NCBI GenBank assembly: GCA_029260015.1
Contig: JAJDEB010000008.1
Location: forward strand, 318,937 to 382,936
DNA from: Phycisphaerae bacterium
GTDB taxonomy: Bacteria > Planctomycetota > Phycisphaerae > UBA1845
Direction: 5' to 3'
Length of the DNA stretch: 64,000 nt
Position 1 is the stretch's first letter; each line of letters opens with the position of its first letter. Position numbers and translations under genes: made by a program. The notes under the pieces were generated by a model, which was not told the origin of the DNA, did no database searches, and saw nothing but the letters and a program-made list of their open reading frames with translations. This document shows, one piece after another, positions 1 to 8,978 of the stretch.

Positions 1-539
1 GCTTCTTCGATATCCCGGTCGATCACTTGACGGGATTCCCACTCATCGCAAATGAAGTCAAGAAACTCGGTATTCAAGACACGGTGATCGTTTCGCCAGA
101 TGTTGGCAATCTCAAGACGGCCAACAAATACGCGACGGCATTGGGTGGTGAAATCGCAATCATCGACAAGCGTCGCCGCAGCGGTGACACGGTCGAAATG
201 ACAAACGTCATTGGCGATGTAAAGAACAAGAACGTGCTGCTCTTTGACGACATGGTCACGACGGGCGGTACGTTGGCGAGCGCGGCGAAGTTGGTCAGAA
301 ACTTTGGCGCAAAGTCAGTATACGCGGGCGCAACGCACGGAATTTTCGCCGGTCCTTGTATAGAACGGTTGGCGGAATCAAACTTTACGAAGATATGGGT
401 GACGGACAGTGTTCCGGAACGCGAGTCAGTGAAGGCCAAACTGCCCAATTTAGAGGTGGTCAGCGTTGCCGAACTGTTGGGCGAGGCGATTCGACGCATT
501 CATCGTGACGAATCGATCAGCGCTCTGTTTCGCACGTAA
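1..539 (+). CDS. prs: Ribose-phosphate pyrophosphokinase, C-terminal part (5' end outside window)
   Basis: Makes PRPP from ribose 5-phosphate and ATP in the cytosol, feeding nucleotide, His and Trp synthesis. The open frame enters from the left edge (first full codon at base 3), so only about 178 C-terminal residues are seen. The PRPP-binding loop is clear (VLLFDDMVTTGGT), as is the upstream segment IVSPDVGNLKTA typical of PRPP synthetases. The stop is TAA at 537-539. The next gene, rplY, follows after 131 bases, matching the common prs-rplY-pth order. Family assignment is secure; the start cannot be given. Confidence 0.95.
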   Translation, partial: FFDIPVDHLTGFPLIANEVKKLGIQDTVIVSPDVGNLKTANKYATALGGEIAIIDKRRRSGDTVEMTNVIGDVKNKNVLLFDDMVTTGGTLASAAKLVRNFGAKSVYAGATHGIFAGPCIERLAESNFTKIWVTDSVPERESVKAKLPNLEVVSVAELLGEAIRRIHRDESISALFRT

Positions 540-670
540 CGTTTGGATAGACTGAATTTGGATGGACTGAATAGTGAGTCAAGAACTTGTCCGGCAGACT
601 TGATCTGGATTTGAATCGGTTGAGCAGAAAATGCCGGAAGTACGATGCAATTGATGTGGAGGTAAGTTAA

Positions 671-1312
671 ATGGAATCAGGAACAATCAATGCTGAACCC
701 AGAACGCAACTGGGGAGCAAGCACACCCGACGCATGCGAAAAAGCGGGAAGATGCCCGCCATCATTTACGGGCACGGTGAAAAACCCGAGCCGATCACGA
801 TCGATGCCCACGAAGCCGAAAACCTTCTGGACCACCATTCACATGTGATCGAACTGAGCCTCAACGGTAAGAATTCGAACTTCCTGATCAAATCGGTTCA
901 GTACGATTACTTGGGCACGAACCCAATTCATCTCGACTTGATGCGCGTGGATATCAACGAGCGCGTTCAAGTCAATGTCGAAATTGAATTACGCGGTACG
1001 GCCAAGGGGACGGAAGAGGAAGGTGTCGTTTCTCAGCTCCTCAATTCGATCGAGGTCGAATGTTTGCTCACTAAGATTCCCGAATCGATTCGTGCCAGCA
1101 TCGCCGACATGGACGTCAACGACGACTTGTTGGTCAAAGATCTCATATTGCCCGAAGGCGTCACTGCGATCACCGAAGGTGATGAACAGGTGGCGATCTG
1201 TCGAATCCCGTCGGTTGTTGAAGAAGTCGAAGAGGGTGAAGAAGGCGAAGAGGCGATGCCGGAAGTTATCGGTAAGCCCAAGGAAGATGAAGCTTCCGAC
1301 GACGACAAATAA
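671..1312 (+). CDS. rplY: 50S ribosomal protein bL25 (CTC/TL5 family)
   Basis: Binds 5S rRNA in the large ribosomal subunit. At 213 residues it is the long CTC/TL5 form: an N-terminal L25 beta-barrel (about 1-95, with the MPAIIYGHGEKP stretch) plus a C-terminal TL5 domain, ending in a Glu-rich acidic tail (about 180-213). The ATG at 671 follows a good ribosome site, GGAGG, 9 bases upstream. It sits between prs and pth, its usual neighbours. Nothing odd apart from the acidic tail, which is common in the long form. Confidence 0.95.
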   Translation: MESGTINAEPRTQLGSKHTRRMRKSGKMPAIIYGHGEKPEPITIDAHEAENLLDHHSHVIELSLNGKNSNFLIKSVQYDYLGTNPIHLDLMRVDINERVQVNVEIELRGTAKGTEEEGVVSQLLNSIEVECLLTKIPESIRASIADMDVNDDLLVKDLILPEGVTAITEGDEQVAICRIPSVVEEVEEGEEGEEAMPEVIGKPKEDEASDDDK

Positions 1313-1349
1313 ATCGATCGCGATTTAGTCGCAACCGGAGAGCGAAATC

Positions 1350-1904
1350 GTGAAGTTGATCGTCGGATTGGGAAACCCCGGAACGAAGTATGAGTTCACC
1401 CGGCACAATATCGGGTTTCGGGTGATCGACGAACTCGCCAGACGGCATGCGATTTCGATGGACGCCGAGAAGTTTCATGCTTGGTTCGGTTCGGGCATGA
1501 TCGGCGAAGAGAAGGTGGTTCTTTTGAAACCGACCACCTTCATGAATCGAAGCGGTAGCGCGGTGTTGGCGGCGGGTCGATTCTATCGGCTGGAATTCGC
1601 TGACCTGCTGGTGATCACCGATGATGTCGCACTCGAAACAGGGCAACTTCGCATGAGGGCGAAAGGGTCTTCCGGGGGTCACAACGGACTCGGAGACATC
1701 ATCACGCGAATCGGCACCGATGCATTTTGTCGATTGCGATTCGGGGTTGGTCAGCCGCTGGGTAGTCAGGTTGATTATGTGCTGGGACGGTTTCACGAAG
1801 ATGAGGAGGCCATTGTTGGCCCGGCGATCCTAAAGACCGCCAACGCGGCGCAGCATTGGGTCGGAAATGGCCCATCCGCCACGATGAACGAGTTCAACGG
1901 ATAG
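1350..1904 (+). CDS. pth: Peptidyl-tRNA hydrolase
   Basis: Cleaves peptidyl-tRNA released from stalled ribosomes, recycling tRNA. The 184-residue protein has the family signatures in order: N-terminal IVGLGNPGTKYEFTRHNIGF with the catalytic His in TRHN, then KPTTFMNRSG, then the conserved Asp in VITDDV and the GSSGGHNGL stretch. The start is GTG at 1350, preceded by GGAGAG. Length is normal for bacterial Pth. It follows rplY by 37 bases and is probably cotranscribed with it. The 199 bases to rpsF hold a weak hairpin (ATTGCT/AGCAAT, 1951-1971) and no gene. Confidence 0.95.
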   Translation: MKLIVGLGNPGTKYEFTRHNIGFRVIDELARRHAISMDAEKFHAWFGSGMIGEEKVVLLKPTTFMNRSGSAVLAAGRFYRLEFADLLVITDDVALETGQLRMRAKGSSGGHNGLGDIITRIGTDAFCRLRFGVGQPLGSQVDYVLGRFHEDEEAIVGPAILKTANAAQHWVGNGPSATMNEFNG

Positions 1905-2103
1905 TTGTTCATTGTTTTGAAGTCACAAATTATAGTCAGGACGTTCAGTAATTGCTTTGTTTTTCAGCAATTTGGTGTTTTGATGGACTGGCTTGCCGCA
2001 AGCGGATTCCGTAGAATGCGGTAAGTCAAATTCTTGAAGGATTCGAATCGCAACCGCGATTGCAATACGATGTTCGGTTCATCGAATCCCGGAGGTTGGT
2101 ATT

Positions 2104-2628
2104 TTGAATAAGTACGAAATTATGTTTCTGTTCGATCCGACGTTCGCTGCCGACGAAGAGAAGGTTCGCGGAGAAATCGAACGCATTCTAGGCCGCGCTG
2201 AGGCCAAGGTCACCTTCCTTGAAAAATGGGACGAGCGACGACTCGCCTACGAAATTCAAGGACGCAGGCGTGGAACCTATTACCTGGTCTACTTCGACTG
2301 CGCTGGCGACAAAATCACTGGTATCGAACGCGACGCCCGATTGAGCGAAACGGTTTTGCGAATCCTCGTGAAGCGCGCTGAGAATATCACGCCGGCAGTC
2401 CTCGAGCGATTCATGCCGACGGCTCGGGCGACGGTCACCGATTCAAAGCCGGCAGGTTCCAAACCGGCAGAATCGAAGCCTGCAGAGTCAAAACCGGCAG
2501 AGTCAAGCACCAAGCCCGCGGCTGCATCAACCCCGACACCTGCGGCATCGACCGATGACAGCCCCAAGGGAGAATCGTCATCGGTGGCTGTGGCGGAAGC
2601 TGAGACTGACGAATCCGACGCTAAGTAG
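2104..2628 (+). CDS. rpsF: 30S ribosomal protein bS6 with Ser/Lys/Pro/Ala-rich tail
   Basis: Component of the small-subunit platform that pairs with S18. Residues 1-100 are the standard S6 fold (MNKYEIMFLFDPTF, then WDERRLAYEIQGRRRGTYYL). The remaining 75 residues are a low-complexity tail with four SKPA(E/G) units followed by Ala/Pro/Thr and an acidic end. The start is TTG at 2104, chosen because GGAGGT lies 7 bases upstream and the fold begins there. It is followed by ssb and rplI, the usual S6 cluster, but rpsR (S18) is missing from its normal place. Confidence 0.93.
   Translation: MNKYEIMFLFDPTFAADEEKVRGEIERILGRAEAKVTFLEKWDERRLAYEIQGRRRGTYYLVYFDCAGDKITGIERDARLSETVLRILVKRAENITPAVLERFMPTARATVTDSKPAGSKPAESKPAESKPAESSTKPAAASTPTPAASTDDSPKGESSSVAVAEAETDESDAK
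2443..2505 (+). repeat. Four 15-bp tandem repeats coding SKPA(E/G) inside rpsF
   Basis: Four consecutive 15-base units encode SKPAG, SKPAE, SKPAE, SKPAE, then a further Ser codon. Synonymous differences between units (AAG/AAA, CCG/CCT) argue against very recent expansion. They lie wholly in the C-terminal tail of S6. Confidence 0.85.
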
Positions 2629-2767
2629 TTTTGTCGAAAAATAGTCTGTCAGAAAATAGCTTGTCGGAATCGAATTTGAATCGATGGGTGCGATCTCGCT
2701 GCACATGATTGCTGCGAAGTGCCCACTGATACTCTTGGAACAAGTCACTTGCTGAAGGGCGCAGTCA

Positions 2768-3232
2768 ATGGCCAGCTACAACAAAGTCATCTTGATGGGG
2801 AACCTGACACGCGACCCGCAGTTGACTTACACAAGTTCAAACATGGCCGTCTGCAAATTCGGTTTGGCGGCAAACCATTCGTGGAAAGACCGCAACACCG
2901 GTGAGAAAAAAGAGCAGGTCTGCTTTGTCGATTGTGTTTGTTTTGGGCGAGCAGGTGAAGTGATCAATCAATACATGTCGAAAGGTAAACCCATCCACTT
3001 GGATGGCCGACTCAGTTTCAGCCAGTGGGAAGGTCAGGACGGCTCCAAGCGAAGTAAGCTTGAAGTGGTCGTCGAGAACTTCCAATTCGTGGGCGGCCCC
3101 AGTGATCGACAAGGTGGAAGTGGTGGTGGTGGTGGTGGCGCACCTCAAAAAGCGGCCGCCTCTCAGAGTGGTTACAGTGATCAGGGCGGTGGTTATGACG
3201 GACCACCGGACGACGATAACGTTCCCTTCTAG
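2768..3232 (+). CDS. ssb: Single-stranded DNA-binding protein
   Basis: Coats ssDNA and recruits replication and repair proteins. Residues 1-110 form the OB fold (SYNKVILMGNLTRDP, then the dimerisation strand region). Next is a Gly/Ser/Gln-rich linker with a run of Gly and Asp, and an acidic C-terminal tip ending DDDNVPF. The tip is a slight variant of the usual DDDIPF, the docking site for partner proteins. 154 residues is normal. The site upstream of the ATG at 2768 is a weak GAAGGG. It lies between rpsF and rplI. Confidence 0.95.
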   Translation: MASYNKVILMGNLTRDPQLTYTSSNMAVCKFGLAANHSWKDRNTGEKKEQVCFVDCVCFGRAGEVINQYMSKGKPIHLDGRLSFSQWEGQDGSKRSKLEVVVENFQFVGGPSDRQGGSGGGGGGAPQKAAASQSGYSDQGGGYDGPPDDDNVPF

Positions 3233-3347
3233 CACTGGAGCGCGTTTGCCAGATTTTTTAATCGGTTGAACCAATCGAGTCGCAATCATGCGACCGACTG
3301 AATAAACGAACGATCAATAGCGGTTTTAGATAAGGTTCCAAAAAGCG

Positions 3348-3887
3348 ATGAAACTTCTTCTCAAAAAAGATATTCCCAGTCTCGGAATCGTTGGCGACGT
3401 GGTTAATGTGTCGGCTGGTTATGCACGCAACTACCTCGTTCCTCAGAATCTCGCCACTCTGCCCACCGAGGCGAACATGAAAATGTTGGCTGACGCCCGC
3501 ACCGAAGCTGAAGCGAGGAGAAACGCCCATCACAATAAGATGGCCGCCACCGCGGAAGCACTCGCCGATGTCGAGGTGACCATCGAAGCCGCCGCCAACG
3601 CAGAAGGCGTTCTTTATGGATCGGTCGGTCCGCGCGAGGTGTCTGCCGCCCTTCGCGAAATGGGGCACGATGTCGCCACCGCGCAGGTCCGCATGCACGA
3701 TCCGCTCAAACGGCTCGACAATGTTTTGGTCGATGTGGTCCTCGCCGACAAGATCGAAACCAAGGTTAAAGTCTGGGTCGTTCGATCGAAGGGTTCCGAA
3801 GACGGCGAAAAGCAGCAGGAAGAAAAGAGCTGGAGCGAAGAACAAGAGGAGGTGGTCTTCGGTGGCGCTAAGGGACGAGACGAATAA
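3348..3887 (+). CDS. rplI: 50S ribosomal protein bL9
   Basis: Large-subunit protein reaching from the L1 stalk base. The N-terminal domain starts MKLLLKKDIPSLG and holds the family signature around GDVVNVSAGYARNYL; a long connecting helix and the C-terminal domain follow. At 179 residues it is about 30 longer than the usual 148-150; the excess is a Glu/Lys-rich tail. The ribosome site and first 26 bases of dnaB lie inside its 3' end, so the two are probably translationally coupled. Confidence 0.94.
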   Translation: MKLLLKKDIPSLGIVGDVVNVSAGYARNYLVPQNLATLPTEANMKMLADARTEAEARRNAHHNKMAATAEALADVEVTIEAAANAEGVLYGSVGPREVSAALREMGHDVATAQVRMHDPLKRLDNVLVDVVLADKIETKVKVWVVRSKGSEDGEKQQEEKSWSEEQEEVVFGGAKGRDE

Positions 3888-5598
3888 CGACGCCGAAGGC
3901 AATGACAATCAGATTCGCGACGATCTTACCGGCGCGACAGACCCAACCCCCAGCGCCGATTTAGGCGATATCACAGGCTACCAAGGATCTGAACCTCCTG
4001 CCGACTGGGACGGTTCAGAGTCTGCTGAACTAGATGTTGCGGGGCCAGACTCTGCGGGTTCCACGCGTTCTCCGGCTGACCAACCCGAAACCAAATTTGG
4101 GGATTCCGGTTCCCGAATGGGTCAACCGGAACGGACATCCCAACCAGAACGGACATCCCAATCGCCGGGCCAATCGAAGGGTCGCGCTCGAGGTCAACGG
4201 TCCGGCCAGGCGTATGGCGTATCGGGCCCACATGATCTTTCGATCAGAGACCGACTCCCCCCGCAAAACCTAGATGCCGAGCGCTGCCTGCTGGGCACCA
4301 TGATGCTCAGTCGAGATGCCGTCGGCGATGTCATCCCGATCATCGGCAAGACCGATGTCCATTGGTTCTATCGCCCCGATCATCGCACGCTCTTTGAAGT
4401 CCTTGTCGATATCTACGACCACAACGAACCGATCGATCTGGTCGTGGTGTGCAATGAATTGCAGCGACGCAACCAACTCAATGCCGTCGGCGGAACTGAG
4501 TACATCGTCCGCTGCGCAGAAAGCACCCCATCTGCCGTCCACGCGGAACACTACGCCAAGATCGTTCGCGATAAAGGCATGCTGCGTGATTTGATCGGGT
4601 GTGCAAGTGAAATCGCCGAAGATGCTTACAGCCACGCCGAAAGCGCTGCCACCGTACTTGATCAAGCAGAACAGAAGCTGTTTGCGGTGACAGAGCGCCG
4701 GGTGGCGGGTTCTGCTTCCGCCCTGTCCGACCTTGTGCGACCCATCTACCAGCGAATGATCGATGGCGATGACCATGATCTCGCAGGGTTGCCATCGGGA
4801 TTCAGCGAACTTGACGAATTGACTACAGGATTCCAACCAGGCGACCTCATCATCATCGCCGCCCGACCCTCCATGGGTAAAACGGCGCTCGCGCTAAACA
4901 TTGCAGAGCACTTGACCGCCGTCGAAAAACGACCGGCGGTCTTCTTTTCGATGGAAATGAGTTGCGAGCAGGTTGCCCAGCGTATGCTTTGCAGCCGCGG
5001 CCGAATCGACGCCCAAAAATTTCGCAAGCGAATGCTCAGCGGCGAAGAAAAACGCGAGTTCTTCAACACCTGCGCCGAATTTGAAAACGCCCCACTGTTC
5101 ATCGACGATACGCCGGGCATGAGTCCGATGGAATTGCGGGCCAAAGCCCGTCGCCTGCGAGCGCAGAAAAACATCGAAGCCGTCCTGGTCGATTACCTGC
5201 AACTCATGCACGTACCCGGTTCGGAAAGCAGGCAACAGGAAGTCGCTGAAATCAGTCGCGGGCTCAAGGCGCTGGGTCGCGAACTGAACATTCCGATCAT
5301 CGCGATGGCCCAGCTTAACCGCATGGTCGAAGGACGCACCGGTAACGAACCGCGCATGAGCGATTTGCGCGAATCGGGTGCAATCGAGCAGGATGCCGAC
5401 GTTGTGATCCTGATTCACCGCGAAGAATATTACAAACGCGACGACTCCAACCTCAAAGGCAAAGCCGACCTCATCATCGCCAAGCAGCGTAACGGCCCTA
5501 CCGGTAAGGTGACGCTCACGTTTAACAGTCATGTGACACGATTCGACAACTACTCTCCGATCGCCGATCCCGGTTATGGGGGAAGTGCGCCGTTCTAA
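3862..5598 (+). CDS. dnaB: Replicative DNA helicase DnaB
   Basis: Hexameric 5'-3' helicase of the replication fork. I chose GTG 3862 because AGAGGAGG lies about 9 bases before it, inside rplI. The open frame extends further left, but only as a shadow of rplI. About 130 N-terminal residues are a hydrophilic, low-complexity extension containing two SQPERTSQPERT-like repeats. The DnaB N-terminal domain begins at DRLPPQNLDAERCLLG. The ATPase domain shows Walker A (ARPSMGKTALA), a VDYLQLM Walker B region and the DLRESGAIEQDAD motif. No intein is seen. The extended N-terminus is unusual for DnaB. Confidence 0.93.
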   Translation: MALRDETNNDAEGNDNQIRDDLTGATDPTPSADLGDITGYQGSEPPADWDGSESAELDVAGPDSAGSTRSPADQPETKFGDSGSRMGQPERTSQPERTSQSPGQSKGRARGQRSGQAYGVSGPHDLSIRDRLPPQNLDAERCLLGTMMLSRDAVGDVIPIIGKTDVHWFYRPDHRTLFEVLVDIYDHNEPIDLVVVCNELQRRNQLNAVGGTEYIVRCAESTPSAVHAEHYAKIVRDKGMLRDLIGCASEIAEDAYSHAESAATVLDQAEQKLFAVTERRVAGSASALSDLVRPIYQRMIDGDDHDLAGLPSGFSELDELTTGFQPGDLIIIAARPSMGKTALALNIAEHLTAVEKRPAVFFSMEMSCEQVAQRMLCSRGRIDAQKFRKRMLSGEEKREFFNTCAEFENAPLFIDDTPGMSPMELRAKARRLRAQKNIEAVLVDYLQLMHVPGSESRQQEVAEISRGLKALGRELNIPIIAMAQLNRMVEGRTGNEPRMSDLRESGAIEQDADVVILIHREEYYKRDDSNLKGKADLIIAKQRNGPTGKVTLTFNSHVTRFDNYSPIADPGYGGSAPF

Positions 5599-5814
5599 TC
5601 GAATGGCCCGCATCCGAGGTTGCTTCGGAATCATTCATTTCACAAACCGAAGATTACCCAAATTGTTTTGGTTGCTAGGCCCGAAAGCGCCCTATATGAT
5701 GCGGCCAATCTGGTGCGGAAGGTGAGTTTGGGCGGCATTCGATCGCCGGTTCACCGAATACATAGCGGCTGGCATCGACACATCACCGGTCGCGTTTGGC
5801 AAGTGGAAGGCAAC

Positions 5815-8175
5815 GTGAAACCAATTCAACATCGAAGCTGGCTGAGATTGTGCGCGCTGATGGCGACGGTCTCCATCACAAGCCCGACGATCGCTCAGCA
5901 AACGACCCCCATCTCGAACCCATCCTCCGCGGTTGGCACAAGCGGAACCGTCAGCGAAATTCGCTTCAGTGGTTTGGAGCAAGCCGACGAGAACTATTGC
6001 CTGTCGGTGATCCAAACCCAAGCGGGACAACCGTTCGACGCTGCGAAAGCAGAAGCCGACGCCACCCGCATTCTCGCAACGGGACGCTTTGCCAATGTTC
6101 GCTACGAATCTTCGCGGGTGGGCAGCGGTGTAGTGGTGACATATTTCGCTGAAGCGCGGGTGCGGATCAGTGCGATTGAGTTTGTGGGTAATAACAAGTT
6201 TCCGGAGCGCAAGCTTCGCGCCGAGGTTGCAGCCAAGATTGGCGACCCCATCGACCTGTTCAGCATTCGAGAGAGTGCGTCGGCGATCACCCAACTCTAT
6301 CGCGATGCCGGGTACGGCCAAATGGTCGTCACGTTTGATAACGATCTGCTCAATGAGACGGGCGAACTTGTTTACACCATCGAAGAAGGACCACGCGTTC
6401 GGGTTCGACAGATCGCGTTTGAAGGCAACGATTCGATCGACGCGAAGGAACTGGAAAAGAAAGTCTCGACCAAACCGTATCGCTGGATTTTTCGCGATGG
6501 CAAGTTCGATGAGGATGTCATAGAAGCCGACGCCGCTTCGGTGCAGGGGTATTATCGCGGGCAGGGTTATCTCGACGCGCGTGCAGGCTATCGTGTGGAC
6601 GTTGACGAATCTGCCCAGGACATAACGGTCACGTTTACGATCGTCGAAGGCGATCGTTACAACGTTGAATCGATCGAGATCATCGGAAACGAAGTGTTCA
6701 CAACCGACGAACTGCTCGATCTTACTGACTTGTACATCGACGAACCCATTCTGCAGAAAAAGCTCGAAGACGGTGGGAAGGCGATCCAAAAGAAATACGG
6801 CGAGCAAGGCTACATTTTTGCGTTCGTTATTCCCGTTCGCGTATTCAGCACGACCCCGGGATTGGTCCGCGTTACCTATGAAATCACTGAGGGTGAACAG
6901 ATTCGGGTGGGCCGTGTGGTACCGCGCGGCAACGAACGGACGCAAGACAAGGTTGTTCGCCGATCGGTCGAGCTGTTTCCAGATGACGTATACAACCTCA
7001 CCAAAGCGAAAGAGGGTGAAGAGAATCTGCGGGCGACGCAGATTTTTCAGACCGCCAGGGTCACACCAGTCGGCGATCAGCAGGGAGTGCGCGATGTCGT
7101 GATCGCTGTCGAGGAATCGCAAAAAGCAGGAAACTTCATTTTCGGATTCGGTGTGACAAGCAACAGCGGACTCGTCGGGTCAATCATGCTCGATATTAAG
7201 AACTTCGATTTGTTCGACACTCCCAGAACGTTTTCGGAGTTTTTAAAACTGCGGTCCTTTTATGGCGGCGGGCAGCGACTGCGCATCGAACTTCAGCCGG
7301 GTACCGAACTCAATCGCTTTAGAGTTGACTTTACTGAACCGTATCTTTTCGACAAACCGCTTCGCTTTGATTCCAGCTTCTATTTCTTTGAACGCGACCG
7401 CGATGATTACAACGAGCGCCGCGTGGGTGCCAACGTCAGTCTGGGTAAGCGCATCACCAAGGGCTTCTTGAAAGACTGGTACGGTGAGTTGGCCCTTCGC
7501 GTCGAGAACATCCGCCTTGACGATCTGGATCCGCTGGTGGCCCGCGACATTCGCGACGATGAAGGCTCAACCTTCCAGACCAGTGCCAAGGCAACGCTTG
7601 TGCGCGACCGGACTGACAACCGATTCATCCCGACAAGGGGCGATCGCATTCGCTTGTCCTACGAGCAGTTCGGCGTAATGGGCGGGGATTCGTTCTTTGG
7701 AAAGCTGACCGGAAGTTACACCCGCCACTTCACGCTGAAGACGGACGAATTGGATCGCAAGAGCGTGCTGACCCTTCGCGGAGTGGCTGGCGCGATCGTC
7801 GGTAATGCTCCAGTGTTTGATCGATTCTATGCCGGTGGCATCGGGTCGGTGCGCGGGTTTCAATTCCGAGGCATCAGCCCCCGTCAGGGCATTGGCGATG
7901 ACGCAATCGGCGGCGAGTTGATGCTGCTATTCTCGACTGAGTATTCGTTTCCGATCTATTCAGACACGTTGCGCGGTGTGTTGTTTACCGACATGGGAAC
8001 AGTTGAGACCGATTACGAGTTGAGCGATTGGCGCGTTTCGGTTGGTGCCGGTATCAAGTTGCAGGTCGATTACTTTGGACCGGTACCGCTTGAGTTCGAT
8101 ATCGCAGCCCCCGTCATTCGCAACACTGACGATGACGAACAAATATTCAGCTTCTTTATCGGTGCGGCATTCTAG
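5815..8175 (+). CDS. bamA: Outer-membrane assembly factor BamA (Omp85)
   Basis: Folds and inserts beta-barrel proteins into the outer membrane. GTG 5815 is preferred: GGAAGG sits 5 bases upstream, and translation then opens with a signal peptide (basic MKPIQHR, hydrophobic core, cleavage near TIAQQ). The mature 786-residue protein has a chain of POTRA domains (about 45-430; repeated EGxRVRVRxIxFEGN-like segments) and a C-terminal 16-strand barrel with the RGFQFRGISPR signature. Its end, FSFFIGAAF, fits a barrel closing strand with terminal Phe. It heads the envelope cluster skp-lpxD-lpxC/fabZ-lpxA. Confidence 0.93.
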   Translation: MKPIQHRSWLRLCALMATVSITSPTIAQQTTPISNPSSAVGTSGTVSEIRFSGLEQADENYCLSVIQTQAGQPFDAAKAEADATRILATGRFANVRYESSRVGSGVVVTYFAEARVRISAIEFVGNNKFPERKLRAEVAAKIGDPIDLFSIRESASAITQLYRDAGYGQMVVTFDNDLLNETGELVYTIEEGPRVRVRQIAFEGNDSIDAKELEKKVSTKPYRWIFRDGKFDEDVIEADAASVQGYYRGQGYLDARAGYRVDVDESAQDITVTFTIVEGDRYNVESIEIIGNEVFTTDELLDLTDLYIDEPILQKKLEDGGKAIQKKYGEQGYIFAFVIPVRVFSTTPGLVRVTYEITEGEQIRVGRVVPRGNERTQDKVVRRSVELFPDDVYNLTKAKEGEENLRATQIFQTARVTPVGDQQGVRDVVIAVEESQKAGNFIFGFGVTSNSGLVGSIMLDIKNFDLFDTPRTFSEFLKLRSFYGGGQRLRIELQPGTELNRFRVDFTEPYLFDKPLRFDSSFYFFERDRDDYNERRVGANVSLGKRITKGFLKDWYGELALRVENIRLDDLDPLVARDIRDDEGSTFQTSAKATLVRDRTDNRFIPTRGDRIRLSYEQFGVMGGDSFFGKLTGSYTRHFTLKTDELDRKSVLTLRGVAGAIVGNAPVFDRFYAGGIGSVRGFQFRGISPRQGIGDDAIGGELMLLFSTEYSFPIYSDTLRGVLFTDMGTVETDYELSDWRVSVGAGIKLQVDYFGPVPLEFDIAAPVIRNTDDDEQIFSFFIGAAF

Positions 8176-8300
8176 CGAACGCCCTGCCCGACATGAATCG
8201 CCAATACCCATACAATCAAGTAACCGTTTGACTGGTTAGGCACTCTTGACTGGCTAGGCACTCCAAACGGGTTGGCTTCAGAAGAATGGAGATGGAATCA

Positions 8301-8978
8301 ATGAAGATATTGCGGAATCACCAGCGCCCGAATCCGCTTCAGATTGCCCCTGTGATTGTATTCGTATTGGCGGCGGCGCAGATCGCCAGCGCCCAATCGA
8401 ATATCGCCGTCATTGACGTAGCCCAGGTCTTCGAGTCGTACACGATGACCCGCGACCTTGAGTCGATGTTCAATGCCAAACGCCAGGAATTGTCAAACGA
8501 AGCCGAGCAGCGCCGAACGTCCATCGAGCAGATGCGGCGTGGACTGGCAGCCTTTGACCCGTCTTCGGCGGATTATATCTCGCGCGAGCAAGAACTGATC
8601 AGAGCCGAGGTGGATTTTCAGGTTTGGTCCACCCATTCCGAGCAGCGACTCAAGACCAATCACAAGCAGTGGCTGCTAGCGATTTATCGCAACACGCAAG
8701 GCGCGGTGGCCAAGCTCGCCAATGAAAGAAATTTCGATCTGGTCCTGACCTTTGACCGCCTGGCTGAGGATGCCCCGGACTCCGTCACTCTTCGGCAACA
8801 AATCCTGCTTCAAAAGGTGATTTACCACAATTCGCGAGTTGATATCACGACCGAGGTACTCAACCGCCTCAATAACGAGTATAAATCTGGTGGTGGCATC
8901 CGTTCGTTGGATGCCCTTCCCGCGAACTCCAAGAGGGCGCCGGGCTCGAAAACAGGAACGATGAGTCCAACACCATGA
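8301..8978 (+). CDS. OmpH/Skp-family periplasmic chaperone
   Basis: Holds unfolded outer-membrane proteins in the periplasm for BamA. ATG 8301 is preferred over in-frame ATGs at 8286 and 8292, because GGAG lies about 9 bases upstream and the protein then opens MKILRN with a clean signal peptide cut near ASAQS. The Skp core begins NIAVIDVAQVFESY and continues as long charged helices, expected to form coiled-coil tentacles (about 60-170). The Ser/Gly/Pro-rich tail of about 35 residues is not part of the fold. It overlaps lpxD by 4 bases (ATGA). Confidence 0.85.
   Translation: MKILRNHQRPNPLQIAPVIVFVLAAAQIASAQSNIAVIDVAQVFESYTMTRDLESMFNAKRQELSNEAEQRRTSIEQMRRGLAAFDPSSADYISREQELIRAEVDFQVWSTHSEQRLKTNHKQWLLAIYRNTQGAVAKLANERNFDLVLTFDRLAEDAPDSVTLRQQILLQKVIYHNSRVDITTEVLNRLNNEYKSGGGIRSLDALPANSKRAPGSKTGTMSPTP

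Noticed and set aside
2443..2505. Short tandem repeats as a CRISPR or regulatory array
   Set aside because: 15-bp units in frame within rpsF coding a SKPAE tail; simple coding repeat.
5692..7122. A 476-codon - strand frame across bamA
   Set aside because: Antisense to a clear BamA with signal peptide, POTRA domains and barrel; no family in the antisense product.
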